DNA from: Chryseobacterium luteum
Lineage (GTDB): Bacteria > Bacteroidota > Bacteroidia > Flavobacteriales > Weeksellaceae
Assembly (NCBI RefSeq): GCF_000737785.1
Contig: NZ_JPRO01000014.1
Location: 1 to 64,000 of the forward strand
Direction: 5' to 3'
Length of the DNA: 64,000 nt
Position 1 is the stretch's first letter. Every line of letters begins with the position of its first letter. The position numbers were made by a program, and so were the translations under genes. Positions 55,957 through 64,000 of this stretch are shown piece by piece. The notes beneath the pieces are model-generated. The model saw only the letters and a list, made by a program, of their open reading frames with translations. It searched no databases and was not told where the DNA came from.

Positions 55957-56060
55957 TTCAAAGATTCAAAGATTTAATCATTTAATCATTTAAAAATTTA
56001 AATATTGGATTTAGCAGAGATTAAATACGGTCTGTCTCAATCCTTTAATCTTTAAATTTT
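55953..56060. repeat. AT-rich direct-repeat tract
   Basis: Repeated words ATTCAAAG, TTTAATCATTTAATCATTTA and TTTAAA between two convergent genes; similar in style to the tract at 2864. Confidence 0.45.
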
Positions 56061-56086
56061 CAATCTTTAAATTAAAAATAGCATAT

Positions 56087-56121
56087 AAAAGGCGGCTTCA
56101 GGATTCTGAAAACCGCCTTTT
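56087..56121 (-). terminator. Terminator of the HmuY-like T9SS gene
   Basis: AAAAGGCGG / CCGCCTTTT with an inner TTCAG/CTGAA stem, placed to end the minus-strand gene at 56155; T-rich on both sides. Confidence 0.8.
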
Positions 56122-56154
56122 GATTAGAAAAAATAGAAAGTTAAAATTTTGAGT

Positions 56155-57450
56155 TTATTTTACGATAAGTTTTTTCGTCTCCGTACTGCCCCCGAAGGTT
56201 ATTTTTACCAGGTAATTTCCGGCAGTAAGGTGAGATAAGTTCAGATCCTGCTTGTAGAAACCTGCCTGGTTGGTAAGTTCGGCAGTATATACTTTTTTCC
56301 CTGTAAGATCATAAACCTCGATGTTTCCTTTGTTGTTAGCTTTTTCCTTCACATCAAAAAGTACAGTCACTTTCTTGTCAGCTGTTGTAGGGTTAGGATA
56401 GATCCCGAAAGATGCTTTTTTGCCTACTTCAGTTATTCCTAAAGAACCGGTGATCTTTTTATATTTGAAATACATGTCTCCCGTAGTGGCTCCTCCGTTG
56501 GTGGTGAAGTACATTCTGTAGTAATCACTTCCTTTTTTGACATAATACACTACATTCGTATTAACAGTTCCGATACCTTTCCATGAATGGCCGATGGTGG
56601 TAATATTGGAAGAGAAACTACCGTCAGCAGGCATAGTGAAAGTCGCGGTTTCCTGTGCTTCAGGCTGTACTTTTGCCACCTTTACACTGGGTCCCTGAAT
56701 TGCCCCCGTAAGAGGATACATCAACATATTATTGTAGAAAGTGTAATACTTGGTAAACATAAAATCCCATGCACTTCTGGAAGGTTCCATATTGGGAACT
56801 TTTGCCCCTGTGGTAAATGAGAAGTAGTTAAAATAGGCATCATCCGATCCGTTGGCTATCGTTCTTGTTTCAGTAGCACCCCATGAAGTTCCGTTCCATT
56901 TGGAGTATTTGAATGTATATCCTGCAAAAGCATCTTCAATGGCAAATTTGATATATGAATCGGAGTTGGTATACTTTAAAACAAAAATTGCTTTCCCTTC
57001 GATATGGTGATTCATGCTGTTGTACAAGCCCCAGCCAGTTGCAGGAAGATTGGGATTAGGGGATGTGATAGGGCCCTGCTCAAAAGCTCCCTGGCTTAAG
57101 TCTGTTGTTTGATCAGGGTTGTATAATGGTTCACCCCAGTTTGCTATATTGTTGATATTGATATTCTCCCAGTCTGCTAAGTTTGTGGAAGCAGCGTACA
57201 CTTCAATATTCAGGGCATCATTAATTCTTGTGCCGAATGAAAAGTTGGAATTCCTGTAAAAAGCAACATCCCAGGTATTAGCCGGTTGAGAAACCGTATT
57301 ACCATTTGCAAGATTGAAAAACACCCGGTTCTGGTAAGAAGGTCCCATCGTCATATTTACCTGTGTGTATCCCAATGCGTCAGTTTGCGCCAGAACAGTC
57401 TGCTGAACGGAAAGAGCCAATACCGAAGCCAATAATAGTTTTGTTTTCAT
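56155..57450 (-). CDS. HmuY-like secreted T9SS type A protein
   Basis: 431 residues. Signal peptide about 1-21. The body has HmuY-like signatures WDVAFYRNSNFSFGTRIN and, later, SAWDFMFTKYYTFYNN, matching the WDLGFYTGD and WDLAFTTFTNEV positions in the HmuY gene at 60671. The C-terminus is a T9SS type A sorting domain (FGIYPNPTTADKKVTVLFDV, GNYLVKITFGG, KKLIVK). It may capture heme at the surface or outside the cell and pass it to the TonB receptor. A candidate operator lies over its promoter (57475-57519). Confidence 0.8.
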   Translation of the reverse strand: MKTKLLLASVLALSVQQTVLAQTDALGYTQVNMTMGPSYQNRVFFNLANGNTVSQPANTWDVAFYRNSNFSFGTRINDALNIEVYAASTNLADWENININNIANWGEPLYNPDQTTDLSQGAFEQGPITSPNPNLPATGWGLYNSMNHHIEGKAIFVLKYTNSDSYIKFAIEDAFAGYTFKYSKWNGTSWGATETRTIANGSDDAYFNYFSFTTGAKVPNMEPSRSAWDFMFTKYYTFYNNMLMYPLTGAIQGPSVKVAKVQPEAQETATFTMPADGSFSSNITTIGHSWKGIGTVNTNVVYYVKKGSDYYRMYFTTNGGATTGDMYFKYKKITGSLGITEVGKKASFGIYPNPTTADKKVTVLFDVKEKANNKGNIEVYDLTGKKVYTAELTNQAGFYKQDLNLSHLTAGNYLVKITFGGSTETKKLIVK

Positions 57451-57474
57451 AACTGATTTTTTACATTTATTATT

Positions 57475-57519
57475 TAGAATGATTCTACAAAAGTATTGTA
57501 TTTATTTTTAATGATTCTA
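57475..57519 (-). promoter_or_regulatory. Heme-locus promoter and operators of the HmuY-like gene
   Basis: Minus-strand -7 TACTTTTG at 57495-57488. Next to it TAGAATGATTCTA (57475-57487) is a perfect 6-1-6 palindrome; a partial second copy (TTTAATGATTCTA) lies at 57507-57519. Both flank the promoter, as expected for repressor sites such as Fur-like ones. Confidence 0.6.
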
Positions 57520-57586
57520 AATAAAAACATGACATTTATCTTGTTTTATCCTGAAATGATAAGAAGAAATGAGTTTTTGGGATAAA

Positions 57587-57618
57587 AAAGCCGGTTGGAA
57601 AATCTTCCAGCCGGCTTT
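57587..57618 (-). terminator. Terminator after the gene at 57642
   Basis: AAAGCCGGTTGGAA / TTCCAGCCGGCTTT with a four-base loop (one G-U pair), followed by a T-rich tract on the minus strand. Confidence 0.8.
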
Positions 57619-57641
57619 ACAAAGGTATGGTCTAATAAACC

Positions 57642-58445
57642 TTATTTTTTGATGAACTTGGATTTTACTACTGATCCTTCAGCTGTTTCAACGAGCATAT
57701 AATAAACACCTGTCTGAAGTTCACTGATGTCGAATTTCTGCCCTTTTAATTTTCCTTCAGCTGCTTTTTGACCTGCAGCAGAATACACCTCAATGTTTTT
57801 AGGTTCTGTTTTTGTGATAAATTCCAAAGCAGTATTGTCTGCACTTACAGCAAATTTGAAGTTCTCTTTTGCCTTGGCAGTATCATTAACTCCCAAAGAA
57901 GTAGAAGCTTTGTACATTACATCATCAATTTGGATCGCTACATGGTTGGAAGTAGGTGTAAATTTAAATACAATATAAGAAGCTGCTGATGCAGGAATCG
58001 GTACACTTAAATTCTGAACAGATCCGATAGTCGTTATATTCGTTGCAGTGCCTACAGGTACAAAAGTTGTCATATCCGCAGGGTCGGTAGCCAATCCTAT
58101 CTGAATGCTTCCCGGACCGGGTGAAGGAGATACTAATGTAGCCGTAAAAGTTAATGTTTTATCACCTGCAGGCGTTACAATCTGAGGAGTGATTAAGTAT
58201 GAAGGCAGGCTTGTATTGTTTCCTGAATATGCCTGAACAGCTTTGTTTGCATCGGTTGTTACAATCATTAATGGCGATGGAGGAAAAGGTAATGGATTCG
58301 CAGCCAGCTTTACAGTCCATCCATTTTGTGGAAAAGTGGAACTTCCGGACGTAAATCCATTGAAATTTTCATTGATCGTAGCTACTTGTGCATTTGCTGT
58401 AAAAGCTGTAAACATCAATGTTCCTAAAAGTAGTCTTAATTTCAT
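57642..58445 (-). CDS. Secreted T9SS type A protein of the heme locus
   Basis: 267 residues with signal peptide MKLRLLLGTLMFTAFTANAQ. The first 165 residues resemble a jelly-roll adhesin domain of the cleaved-adhesin/choice-of-anchor J type: INENFNGFTSGSSTFPQNGW, LITPQIVTPAGDKTLTFTAT and a final VAIQIDDVMYKA. The end is a type A sorting domain (NIEVYSAAGQKAAEGKLKG, LQTGVYYMLVETAEG, SKFIKK). It starts in the divergent promoter region shared with the heme receptor, so it is likely co-regulated. Ligand unknown. Confidence 0.75.
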   Translation of the reverse strand: MKLRLLLGTLMFTAFTANAQVATINENFNGFTSGSSTFPQNGWTVKLAANPLPFPPSPLMIVTTDANKAVQAYSGNNTSLPSYLITPQIVTPAGDKTLTFTATLVSPSPGPGSIQIGLATDPADMTTFVPVGTATNITTIGSVQNLSVPIPASAASYIVFKFTPTSNHVAIQIDDVMYKASTSLGVNDTAKAKENFKFAVSADNTALEFITKTEPKNIEVYSAAGQKAAEGKLKGQKFDISELQTGVYYMLVETAEGSVVKSKFIKK

Positions 58446-58461
58446 AACGTTTATTTTTATT

Positions 58462-58523
58462 TAGAATTGTTCTACAAAAATAAGTATTTATTTTTAACTA
58501 TTCTAAATAAAGCATTATATTTG
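58462..58523. promoter_or_regulatory. Divergent heme-locus promoter region with operators
   Basis: Minus-strand -7 TATTTTTG at 58482-58475 and plus-strand -7 TATATTTG at 58516-58523. Palindromes TAGAATTGTTCTA (58462-58474) and TTTAACTATTCTA (58493-58505) match those at 57475-57519 in spacing and sequence, so three genes or operons should respond to one repressor. Confidence 0.65.
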
Positions 58524-58539
58524 CCAAAATTTTTACTCT

Positions 58540-60654
58540 ATGAAGAAGAAGGTGCTTTCCGTTCTATCATTGTCCATTGCTTTTTGGATGAATGCACAAG
58601 AAAAAGATTCTCTTAATAAACATAAAATAGAGGAAGTTGTCATTACAGGACAATATACACAGCAGTCGATCAATAAATCAATATATAAAGTTGACGTCAT
58701 AGATGCCCAGCAGATCAAAAATATGGCTGCAACCAATGTGGCAGATGTTTTAAATCAAAGTCTCAATATTCAGATTACACCGGACACCCGTTCGGGAAAT
58801 TCTACGGCCAATATTATGGGCCTTGATGGAAATTATGTAAAAATACTGATAGATAATATTCCGGTAGTAGGAGATACAGGGCTTGGAAGCAATATTGACC
58901 TCACCAAACTTTCTCTGAACAATGTAGAAAGAATTGAGATTGTAAAGGGAAGTATGGGAGTGGAATACGGTAATGGAGCGGTAGCCGGAGTCATCAATAT
59001 TATTACAAGAAAAACCAATGTGAAAAAAGTGGCTGTAAAAGCATCACTTCAGGAAGAAACAGTAAGAAATAACTATGATCTTAAGAAAAAAGGAAACGGA
59101 AGACATATTCAGAACTTTAACGTAGACTACAATATAGACAACAATTGGTTTGCGAATGTCAGTTTCAACCATAACCAATTCATGGGTTATGAAGGCGATA
59201 GCAGAGGATATAAATATTTTGGGACAGATCCAGGGATAAAAAGAGGTTACGAATGGAATCCGAAGGATCAGTATGATGCTTCAGCATTGCTAAGGTACAC
59301 CAAGAACAAAACTTCATTTTACTATAAACTGTCTTATCTGAACGAGAAATTTAATTTTTATAATCCTGAAACCAACAGAATTCCTCTTAACGACGGTTTG
59401 GGAGGGGTTGTTTATCAGAGCAGGGATAGAGAATACAATACCAACAGATGGATTCATCAGTTCAATATTCAGACGAATTTTGGAGATATCCGCTATACGG
59501 GAGACTTTTCTTATCAGACCCAGGATAGAAAATATTTTGATTATAACTACGATATTCCTAATAGGACGGTTACAAGTAAGGATGAAAAAAGATCCTATTA
59601 CCAGACAGATATCATCTATTCAAGAGGAATGTTCAGTAATTTCCTGAACAATAAAACCTTTGATTTCCAGCTTGGTTATGAACTGGATTATACAAACGGT
59701 CAGGCAGCTCTTATTGCAGGACAGTTTTTTGGTGATTCTGTGAAAAGAAATATTTTTACTTACTCCAATTTTATTTCAGGAGAATGGAACATTTCAGATC
59801 AGTTTTCATTAAGACCGGGAGCCAGACTTTCAGTAAGCGATATGTTTGATAATCAATTCAATTACTCTCTTTCTGCAAGACTTAAAACCTCTGAAAATTC
59901 AAATCTGAGAGCTGTTGCCGGTACGGCCAACCGTTTTCCTACCTACGACGAGTTGTTTACTTTCTTTGTTAATATTAACCATGATGTTCAGGGAAATCCT
60001 GATCTGAATCCTGAAAAAGGATTTTCAGCCGGCCTTTTCTGGGATCAGAATTTTTCAGCTGGTAATAATTGGAAAATAGCTTACGGTGCTAATGCGCTGT
60101 ATCTTGACGTACAGGACCGGATAGAAATGGTGATGGTGAAAAGACCCTCCACCTATAAGTACATGAACCTCAATACCTATAGAAACATGCTTTTATCTGC
60201 CAACATAGACTTTAAAAAAGATCAGTTAGCATTTTCTTTAAGAGGTTCGGTAAATGGTACTTCTGTATCATTGAATGAATTGGAACACACTTCTCCTACA
60301 GATTTCCAATATCTTGTACAGGCAGGAGCGTCAGCTAACTATAAACTGAAAAATATAGGGACCGGTTTTTCATTGTATTATAAATATACAGGTCCCGGAA
60401 GAAATTATGTCCTGGAGAATGATACCGAAGGTTTCAGACTTGGTAAGACAGAAGGTTTTCATATGATGGATTTCATTGTAAGTCAGCCTTTCTGGAAGGA
60501 TCATATGGAAGTTTCGGCTGGCGTTAAAAATATCTTCGATGTTACGAGTTTAAATTCTACAGCAAATGCCGGATCTGCTCACACTGCCGGGGCGGACCGT
60601 ATTAATTTATATTATGGAAGAAGCTATTTTGCAAGGTTAATCTATCAATTTTAA
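58540..60654 (+). CDS. hmuR: TonB-dependent heme receptor (HmuR-like)
   Basis: 704 residues. Signal peptide about 1-19, a TonB-box-like IEEVVITGQYTQQ near 31-43, the plug domain (IKNMAATNVADVLNQSLNIQ, VKILIDNIPVVGD, IEIVKGSMGVEYGNGAVAGVINII shown in part), then a barrel ending in SYFARLIYQF with a terminal Phe. The NRFPTYDELF and GNPDLNPEKG segments are close to the FRAP/NPNL signature region of heme receptors. It takes heme or iron compounds through the outer membrane with TonB energy. HmuY follows after 16 bases. The heme label rests mainly on the neighbours. Confidence 0.85.
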   Translation: MKKKVLSVLSLSIAFWMNAQEKDSLNKHKIEEVVITGQYTQQSINKSIYKVDVIDAQQIKNMAATNVADVLNQSLNIQITPDTRSGNSTANIMGLDGNYVKILIDNIPVVGDTGLGSNIDLTKLSLNNVERIEIVKGSMGVEYGNGAVAGVINIITRKTNVKKVAVKASLQEETVRNNYDLKKKGNGRHIQNFNVDYNIDNNWFANVSFNHNQFMGYEGDSRGYKYFGTDPGIKRGYEWNPKDQYDASALLRYTKNKTSFYYKLSYLNEKFNFYNPETNRIPLNDGLGGVVYQSRDREYNTNRWIHQFNIQTNFGDIRYTGDFSYQTQDRKYFDYNYDIPNRTVTSKDEKRSYYQTDIIYSRGMFSNFLNNKTFDFQLGYELDYTNGQAALIAGQFFGDSVKRNIFTYSNFISGEWNISDQFSLRPGARLSVSDMFDNQFNYSLSARLKTSENSNLRAVAGTANRFPTYDELFTFFVNINHDVQGNPDLNPEKGFSAGLFWDQNFSAGNNWKIAYGANALYLDVQDRIEMVMVKRPSTYKYMNLNTYRNMLLSANIDFKKDQLAFSLRGSVNGTSVSLNELEHTSPTDFQYLVQAGASANYKLKNIGTGFSLYYKYTGPGRNYVLENDTEGFRLGKTEGFHMMDFIVSQPFWKDHMEVSAGVKNIFDVTSLNSTANAGSAHTAGADRINLYYGRSYFARLIYQF

Positions 60655-60670
60655 AACATAAGCTATCATT

Positions 60671-61777
60671 ATGAAATATTTAAAAATAATATCCCTTCTG
60701 TCCATTGTTGCTCTGCAGTCGTGCTTGGCAGCAGATGAAGATCCGGTGGCGGTTGCTCCTCTTACAGGATCAGTAGTGGATGTTGCAATAGGAGGACCTA
60801 CAGAACCTAACCAGGTGTGGATTGATTTAAGTGATTACCAGAACCCTGTTACTAATGCTAGAACAGACTGGGACCTTGGATTTTACACAGGAGATGCATT
60901 CCGTGTAGTGATCAATGGATCTATAGCGATGACCGTTGCGAAAATTCCGAATGCTACAGACATCAATCTGGTAAAAGAATCAGATGTTACTGCCCTTAAA
61001 ACCGAAGCTCAGGTCGGAACATTCAGTGCGGCCAATATGCAGTATGTGGATAATCCAACCGGGAACTTCATGACCCAGACTACAGGAATTGAAGCTGTGA
61101 AGGAAAATGATGCCGAAAACCCGGTCTATCTGGTCAACTTAGGAAGAGAGATTCCCCCTTCAGCCAATATCGGAGCTGGATCTGTAAACTTATCCGGATC
61201 TGCAAGAGGCTGGAAGAAAATTCAGATTCTACGTGCCCTGAACGGATATAAAATACGTTATGCTGATGTAGAAGCGACGACTTATCAGGAATATATTATC
61301 ACAAAGGATACGGAGTATAATTTTACCTATTTCAACCTTAAAACCGGAACTCCTGCTAAGATACAGCCGAGAAAGAAAAAATGGGATCTGGCCTTCACTA
61401 CCTTTACCAACGAAGTGTTCCTGGCCCCAACCACCAGTGCAGGAAGCTATTTCTATGCTGATTTTATTATTACGAATACCCTGGATGGCGTTGGCGTATA
61501 TCAGGTAAATGCCGGAGGTAATCTTGAACAGGCTTATAATGCATTCAAATTAAGTGATATAGATCAGTCCAAATTTGTTTTTAACGATCAGAGAGCTCTT
61601 GGAGATAAGTGGAGAACAACTACCGGAACGCCGGATATACCGCAGCCATTTGTGTACTCAGACCGTTTCTTTGTCCTTAAAGATGCAGAAGGATTTTATT
61701 TTAAGCTGAGATTCAATGCTATGAAAGACAAGAATGGAAACCGCGGTTCCTCTAATTTTGAATTTGCCCCTTTATAA
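60671..61777 (+). CDS. hmuY: HmuY-family heme-binding lipoprotein
   Basis: 368 residues, lipobox LQSCLAADE (Cys18). The mature protein shows the HmuY pattern: VWIDLSDYQNPVTNARTDWD and LGFYTGDAFRVVING near 60-85, RGWKKIQILRALNGYKIRY in the middle, and KWDLAFTTFTNEVF near 240. HmuY proteins sit on the cell surface and hold heme for the partner receptor. It follows the receptor gene and precedes the uptake ABC system. Confidence 0.85.
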   Translation: MKYLKIISLLSIVALQSCLAADEDPVAVAPLTGSVVDVAIGGPTEPNQVWIDLSDYQNPVTNARTDWDLGFYTGDAFRVVINGSIAMTVAKIPNATDINLVKESDVTALKTEAQVGTFSAANMQYVDNPTGNFMTQTTGIEAVKENDAENPVYLVNLGREIPPSANIGAGSVNLSGSARGWKKIQILRALNGYKIRYADVEATTYQEYIITKDTEYNFTYFNLKTGTPAKIQPRKKKWDLAFTTFTNEVFLAPTTSAGSYFYADFIITNTLDGVGVYQVNAGGNLEQAYNAFKLSDIDQSKFVFNDQRALGDKWRTTTGTPDIPQPFVYSDRFFVLKDAEGFYFKLRFNAMKDKNGNRGSSNFEFAPL

Positions 61778-61797
61778 TAATCAAATAATAGTATATC

Positions 61798-62676
61798 ATG
61801 AAAAAAATAATCCTTGCAGCTTCCATTCTGATGGCAGTATATTCATGCAAAAAAGAAGAAGGTGCCAAAAAAGAAAATACAACAGAAACATCTTCTGAAG
61901 CTCCGAAAACCAATAATAAAATCGTTACGCTAAACGGCGGAGTTACAGAAATTATAAGCGCACTGGGCCACGAAAAAGAAATCGTAGGAACAGACGTTAC
62001 AAGTACCTATCCGGAATCATTAAAAGCTACAGCTAAAGACTTGGGTCACGTAAGATCTATGACAATAGAGCCGATCATGTCAGTAAACCCGACTTTAATT
62101 TTAGCTTCAGAAAAAGATATCAATCCTGAATTGATGACTAAGATCAAGTCTTCAGGGATCAAAGTTGAAGTATTCAAACAGGAGTACACGGTAGAAGGAA
62201 CTAAAAAGCTGATCGCTGACGTAGCAAAAGCAATAGGAAATACAGACTACCAGAAATTAAATGATAAAATTGATGCTGATTTGAAACAAGTTCAGCCTAT
62301 CGCTAAAAAACCGAAAGTATTGTTCATCTACGCAAGAGGAAATATGCTGATGGTTTCAGGGACAAAAACTCCAATGGATGCCCTGATCACTCTTGCGGGG
62401 GGACAGAATGCAGTAACCGATTTCGAAGATTTCAAGCCTTTGACACCAGAAGCGGTAGTTAAAGCCAATCCGGACGTTTTATTCTTCTTTGAAACAGGCC
62501 TTCAGGGAGCCGGAGGAAACGAAGGAGCTCTTAAAATGCCGGGCGTGGCACAGACCAACGCAGGTAAAAACAAAAAGATCATCGCAATGGATGGAGGATT
62601 GGTCTCAGGTTTCGGACCTAGACTGGGAGAAGCAGCAGTAGGATTAAACAAACTTCTAATTGAGAACACAAAGTAA
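61798..62676 (+). CDS. hmuT: Heme/iron ABC transporter substrate-binding lipoprotein (HmuT-like)
   Basis: 292 residues, lipobox VYSCKKEE (Cys17). Class III periplasmic binding fold of the BtuF/HmuT type: IVTLNGGVTEIISALGHEKE, GTDVTSTYPESLKATAKDLG, SVNPTLILASEKD, FIYARGNMLMVSGTKTPMDA and GFGPRLGEAAVGLNKLL. It binds the substrate in the periplasm and hands it to the permease. Its last codons overlap the permease start. A cobalamin-binding BtuF cannot be excluded by sequence, but the HmuR/HmuY neighbours favour heme. Confidence 0.85.
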   Translation: MKKIILAASILMAVYSCKKEEGAKKENTTETSSEAPKTNNKIVTLNGGVTEIISALGHEKEIVGTDVTSTYPESLKATAKDLGHVRSMTIEPIMSVNPTLILASEKDINPELMTKIKSSGIKVEVFKQEYTVEGTKKLIADVAKAIGNTDYQKLNDKIDADLKQVQPIAKKPKVLFIYARGNMLMVSGTKTPMDALITLAGGQNAVTDFEDFKPLTPEAVVKANPDVLFFFETGLQGAGGNEGALKMPGVAQTNAGKNKKIIAMDGGLVSGFGPRLGEAAVGLNKLLIENTK

Positions 62677-63700
62677 ATTATATTTTTATCTAACTATAGG
62701 TGCCGTACTGCTTGTTATTATAGCAGTACTGGCACTTAATACAGGAGTCTACGACTTTGGAGGAACATCACCCTTCAAAGTTCTGTGGCAATATATAAAA
62801 GGTGATCCTGGTTTATCTTTAAGCGATAAATATGTGATCTGGGATGTGCGGGCAGCAAGGATCATTATGGCCATTTTAATAGGAAGTATGCTCGCTGTTT
62901 CAGGAACCGGTTTGCAGGGACTTTTCAAAAATCCTCTGGCGACAGGAGATCTGATAGGGCTTACATCGGGGGCGACCCTGCTGGCGGCAATTGCCATTGT
63001 TTTAGGAGGACATTTTAAGCAGTATCTTCCTGAAGCCGTACAATTTTCAATAGTAGGAATTGCAGCATTTATCGGTTCACTTTTATCCATGATGCTGGTA
63101 TACAGAATTTCTACAAGCGGCGGAAAAACCAATGTCGTCATGATGCTCCTTAGCGGAGTAGCCATTACAGCGATCGGGTTTTCGATCACCGGGTTTTTGA
63201 TCTATATTTCAAAAGACGACCAGCTCAGGGACCTTACCTTCTGGAACCTGGGAAGCCTGGCAGCGGCAACCTGGATGAAAAATATTATTTTAACAGTGGT
63301 TCTGATCATTTCTTACATCATCCTGCTTCCCAAAGGAAAGGCTTTAAATGCCATGATGCTTGGGGAAAAAGATGCCCAGCATTTAGGGGTCAATGTAGAA
63401 AAGCTTAAAAAGCAGATCATTATTATTGTAGCATTAATGGTAGGAAGCTGCGTGGCATTTTCAGGAACCATAGGATTTGTAGGGCTTATAGTACCTTATA
63501 TCTTAAGGCTTTTATTTAAATCGAATTATGCATTTATCCTGCCCCTGTCGGCGGTATGCGGAAGCATATTACTGTTGACGGCAGATACGTTCAGCAGAAG
63601 CATTGTAGAACCGTCGGAACTTCCGATCGGGATTCTTACAGCACTGATGGGAGGCCCTATTTTTATTGCTATTTTAATTAAATTCAAAAAATCCATGTAA
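62660..63700 (+). CDS. hmuU: FecCD-family ABC permease (HmuU-like)
   Basis: 346 residues, about ten membrane helices, start at TTG 62660, overlapping the binding-protein gene by 17 bases; no ATG fits before the first helix. FecCD/BtuC signatures: DVRAARIIMAILIGSMLAVSGTGLQGLF (shown here whole only as its two halves DVRAARIIMAIL and SGTGLQGLFKNPLA), GSLAAATWM, and GFVGLIVPYILRLLF, plus EPSELPIGILTALMGGPIFI near the end. It forms the channel for heme/iron import across the inner membrane. The ATPase gene starts at its stop (TAATG). Confidence 0.88.
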   Translation: MRTQSKLYFYLTIGAVLLVIIAVLALNTGVYDFGGTSPFKVLWQYIKGDPGLSLSDKYVIWDVRAARIIMAILIGSMLAVSGTGLQGLFKNPLATGDLIGLTSGATLLAAIAIVLGGHFKQYLPEAVQFSIVGIAAFIGSLLSMMLVYRISTSGGKTNVVMMLLSGVAITAIGFSITGFLIYISKDDQLRDLTFWNLGSLAAATWMKNIILTVVLIISYIILLPKGKALNAMMLGEKDAQHLGVNVEKLKKQIIIIVALMVGSCVAFSGTIGFVGLIVPYILRLLFKSNYAFILPLSAVCGSILLLTADTFSRSIVEPSELPIGILTALMGGPIFIAILIKFKKSM

Positions 63701-64000
63701 TGATAAAGGCGCATCAGATCAGTTACAAACATAAAGATTTCCATATTCTGGATGGGATAGATGTTGCTCTTGAATATGGTGAATTCCTGGCTATTGTAGG
63801 ACCGAACGGAGCCGGAAAATCAAGTTTGCTGAGTATTTTGGCTAATGAAATCAGGTCCGGGCAGAAGATAGTATTCAAAAATAAAACGATGACCGAATGG
63901 GATGTAAAAGAACTGTCCAGGCACAAGGCTAAATTCTCCCAGCACAACAGCAATGATATTCCGCTTGACGTAAAAGACGTTATCATGATGGGAAGGTATC
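63700..64000 (+). CDS. hmuV: Heme ABC transporter ATP-binding protein (HmuV-like), N-terminal part
   Basis: Starts with ATG at 63700 overlapping the permease stop, and runs off the right edge after 100 codons. Walker A is IVGPNGAGKSSLLSI (about residues 32-46), and the Q-loop region is KFSQHNSNDIPLDVKDVIMM, ending GRY. This matches HmuV/BtuD-type ATPases that drive FecCD permeases. Confidence 0.88.
   Translation, partial: MIKAHQISYKHKDFHILDGIDVALEYGEFLAIVGPNGAGKSSLLSILANEIRSGQKIVFKNKTMTEWDVKELSRHKAKFSQHNSNDIPLDVKDVIMMGRY

Overview
The window looks like a chromosomal piece of a Chryseobacterium-like flavobacterium (Bacteroidota, Weeksellaceae type). This rests on the many TAnnTTTG -7 promoter elements, the lack of Shine-Dalgarno sequences, several type IX secretion (T9SS) sorting domains of types A and B, a fused isobutyryl-CoA mutase, a flavobacterial HmuY-type heme locus and the AT-rich base use. 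The genus is an inference from gene content; no rRNA or tRNA gene was seen.

Layout. 1-2.9 kb: end of a surface-polysaccharide cluster (glycosyltransferase fragment, GT-C-like membrane protein, GT2). 3-7.7 kb: gltX with an unusual insertion, accA, a small secreted-protein gene and tsf. 7.9-17.7 kb: three tandem, individually promoted 950-1130-residue proteins with an IgGFc-binding-like N-terminal domain and a T9SS type B C-terminus. 17.8-21.5 kb: a carboxypeptidase-regulatory-like secreted protein, then trmB embedded among members of a small secreted paralogue family whose fourth member lies at 6 kb. 21.7-23.5 kb: rplM-rpsI-rpsB on the minus strand, separated from tsf. 23.9-32.9 kb: DUF3667 protein, icmF, a REP-type tyrosine transposase framed by two identical palindromes, a Dph6-like PP-loop ATPase, a serine hydrolase, a frameshifted 2H phosphoesterase and ruvC.

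33-50.5 kb, all minus strand except one lipoprotein gene, is the most interesting part: a polymorphic-toxin (Rhs) locus. A promoter at about 50.55 kb drives a T9SS-sorted propeller protein, a 1002-residue Rhs-like scaffold, a complete 1150-residue Rhs protein with a C-terminal toxin tip, and its probable immunity gene. Downstream lie five 5'-truncated Rhs tip + immunity cassettes, each beginning in the conserved Rhs core and each followed at once by a small gene whose product is a lipoprotein or membrane protein. The tips differ: a glycine-rich beta domain, a possible permuted NlpC/P60 peptidase, a metzincin-type metalloprotease (frameshifted), a JAB-like domain and a phospholipase C-like domain (two nonsense codons). 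Three copies of an 80-bp two-hairpin repeat sit at the broken edges of cassettes and of two truncated insertion sequences.

50.8-54 kb holds small unrecognised minus-strand genes (DUF2314/ankyrin, DUF4268). 54-56 kb carries an Rrf2 regulator with a TauE/SafE exporter and a small monooxygenase. 56-64 kb is a heme-uptake locus: two secreted T9SS type A proteins divergent from a TonB receptor-HmuY-binding protein-permease-ATPase operon, with matching palindromic operators in both leftward promoter regions. The window ends inside the ATPase gene.
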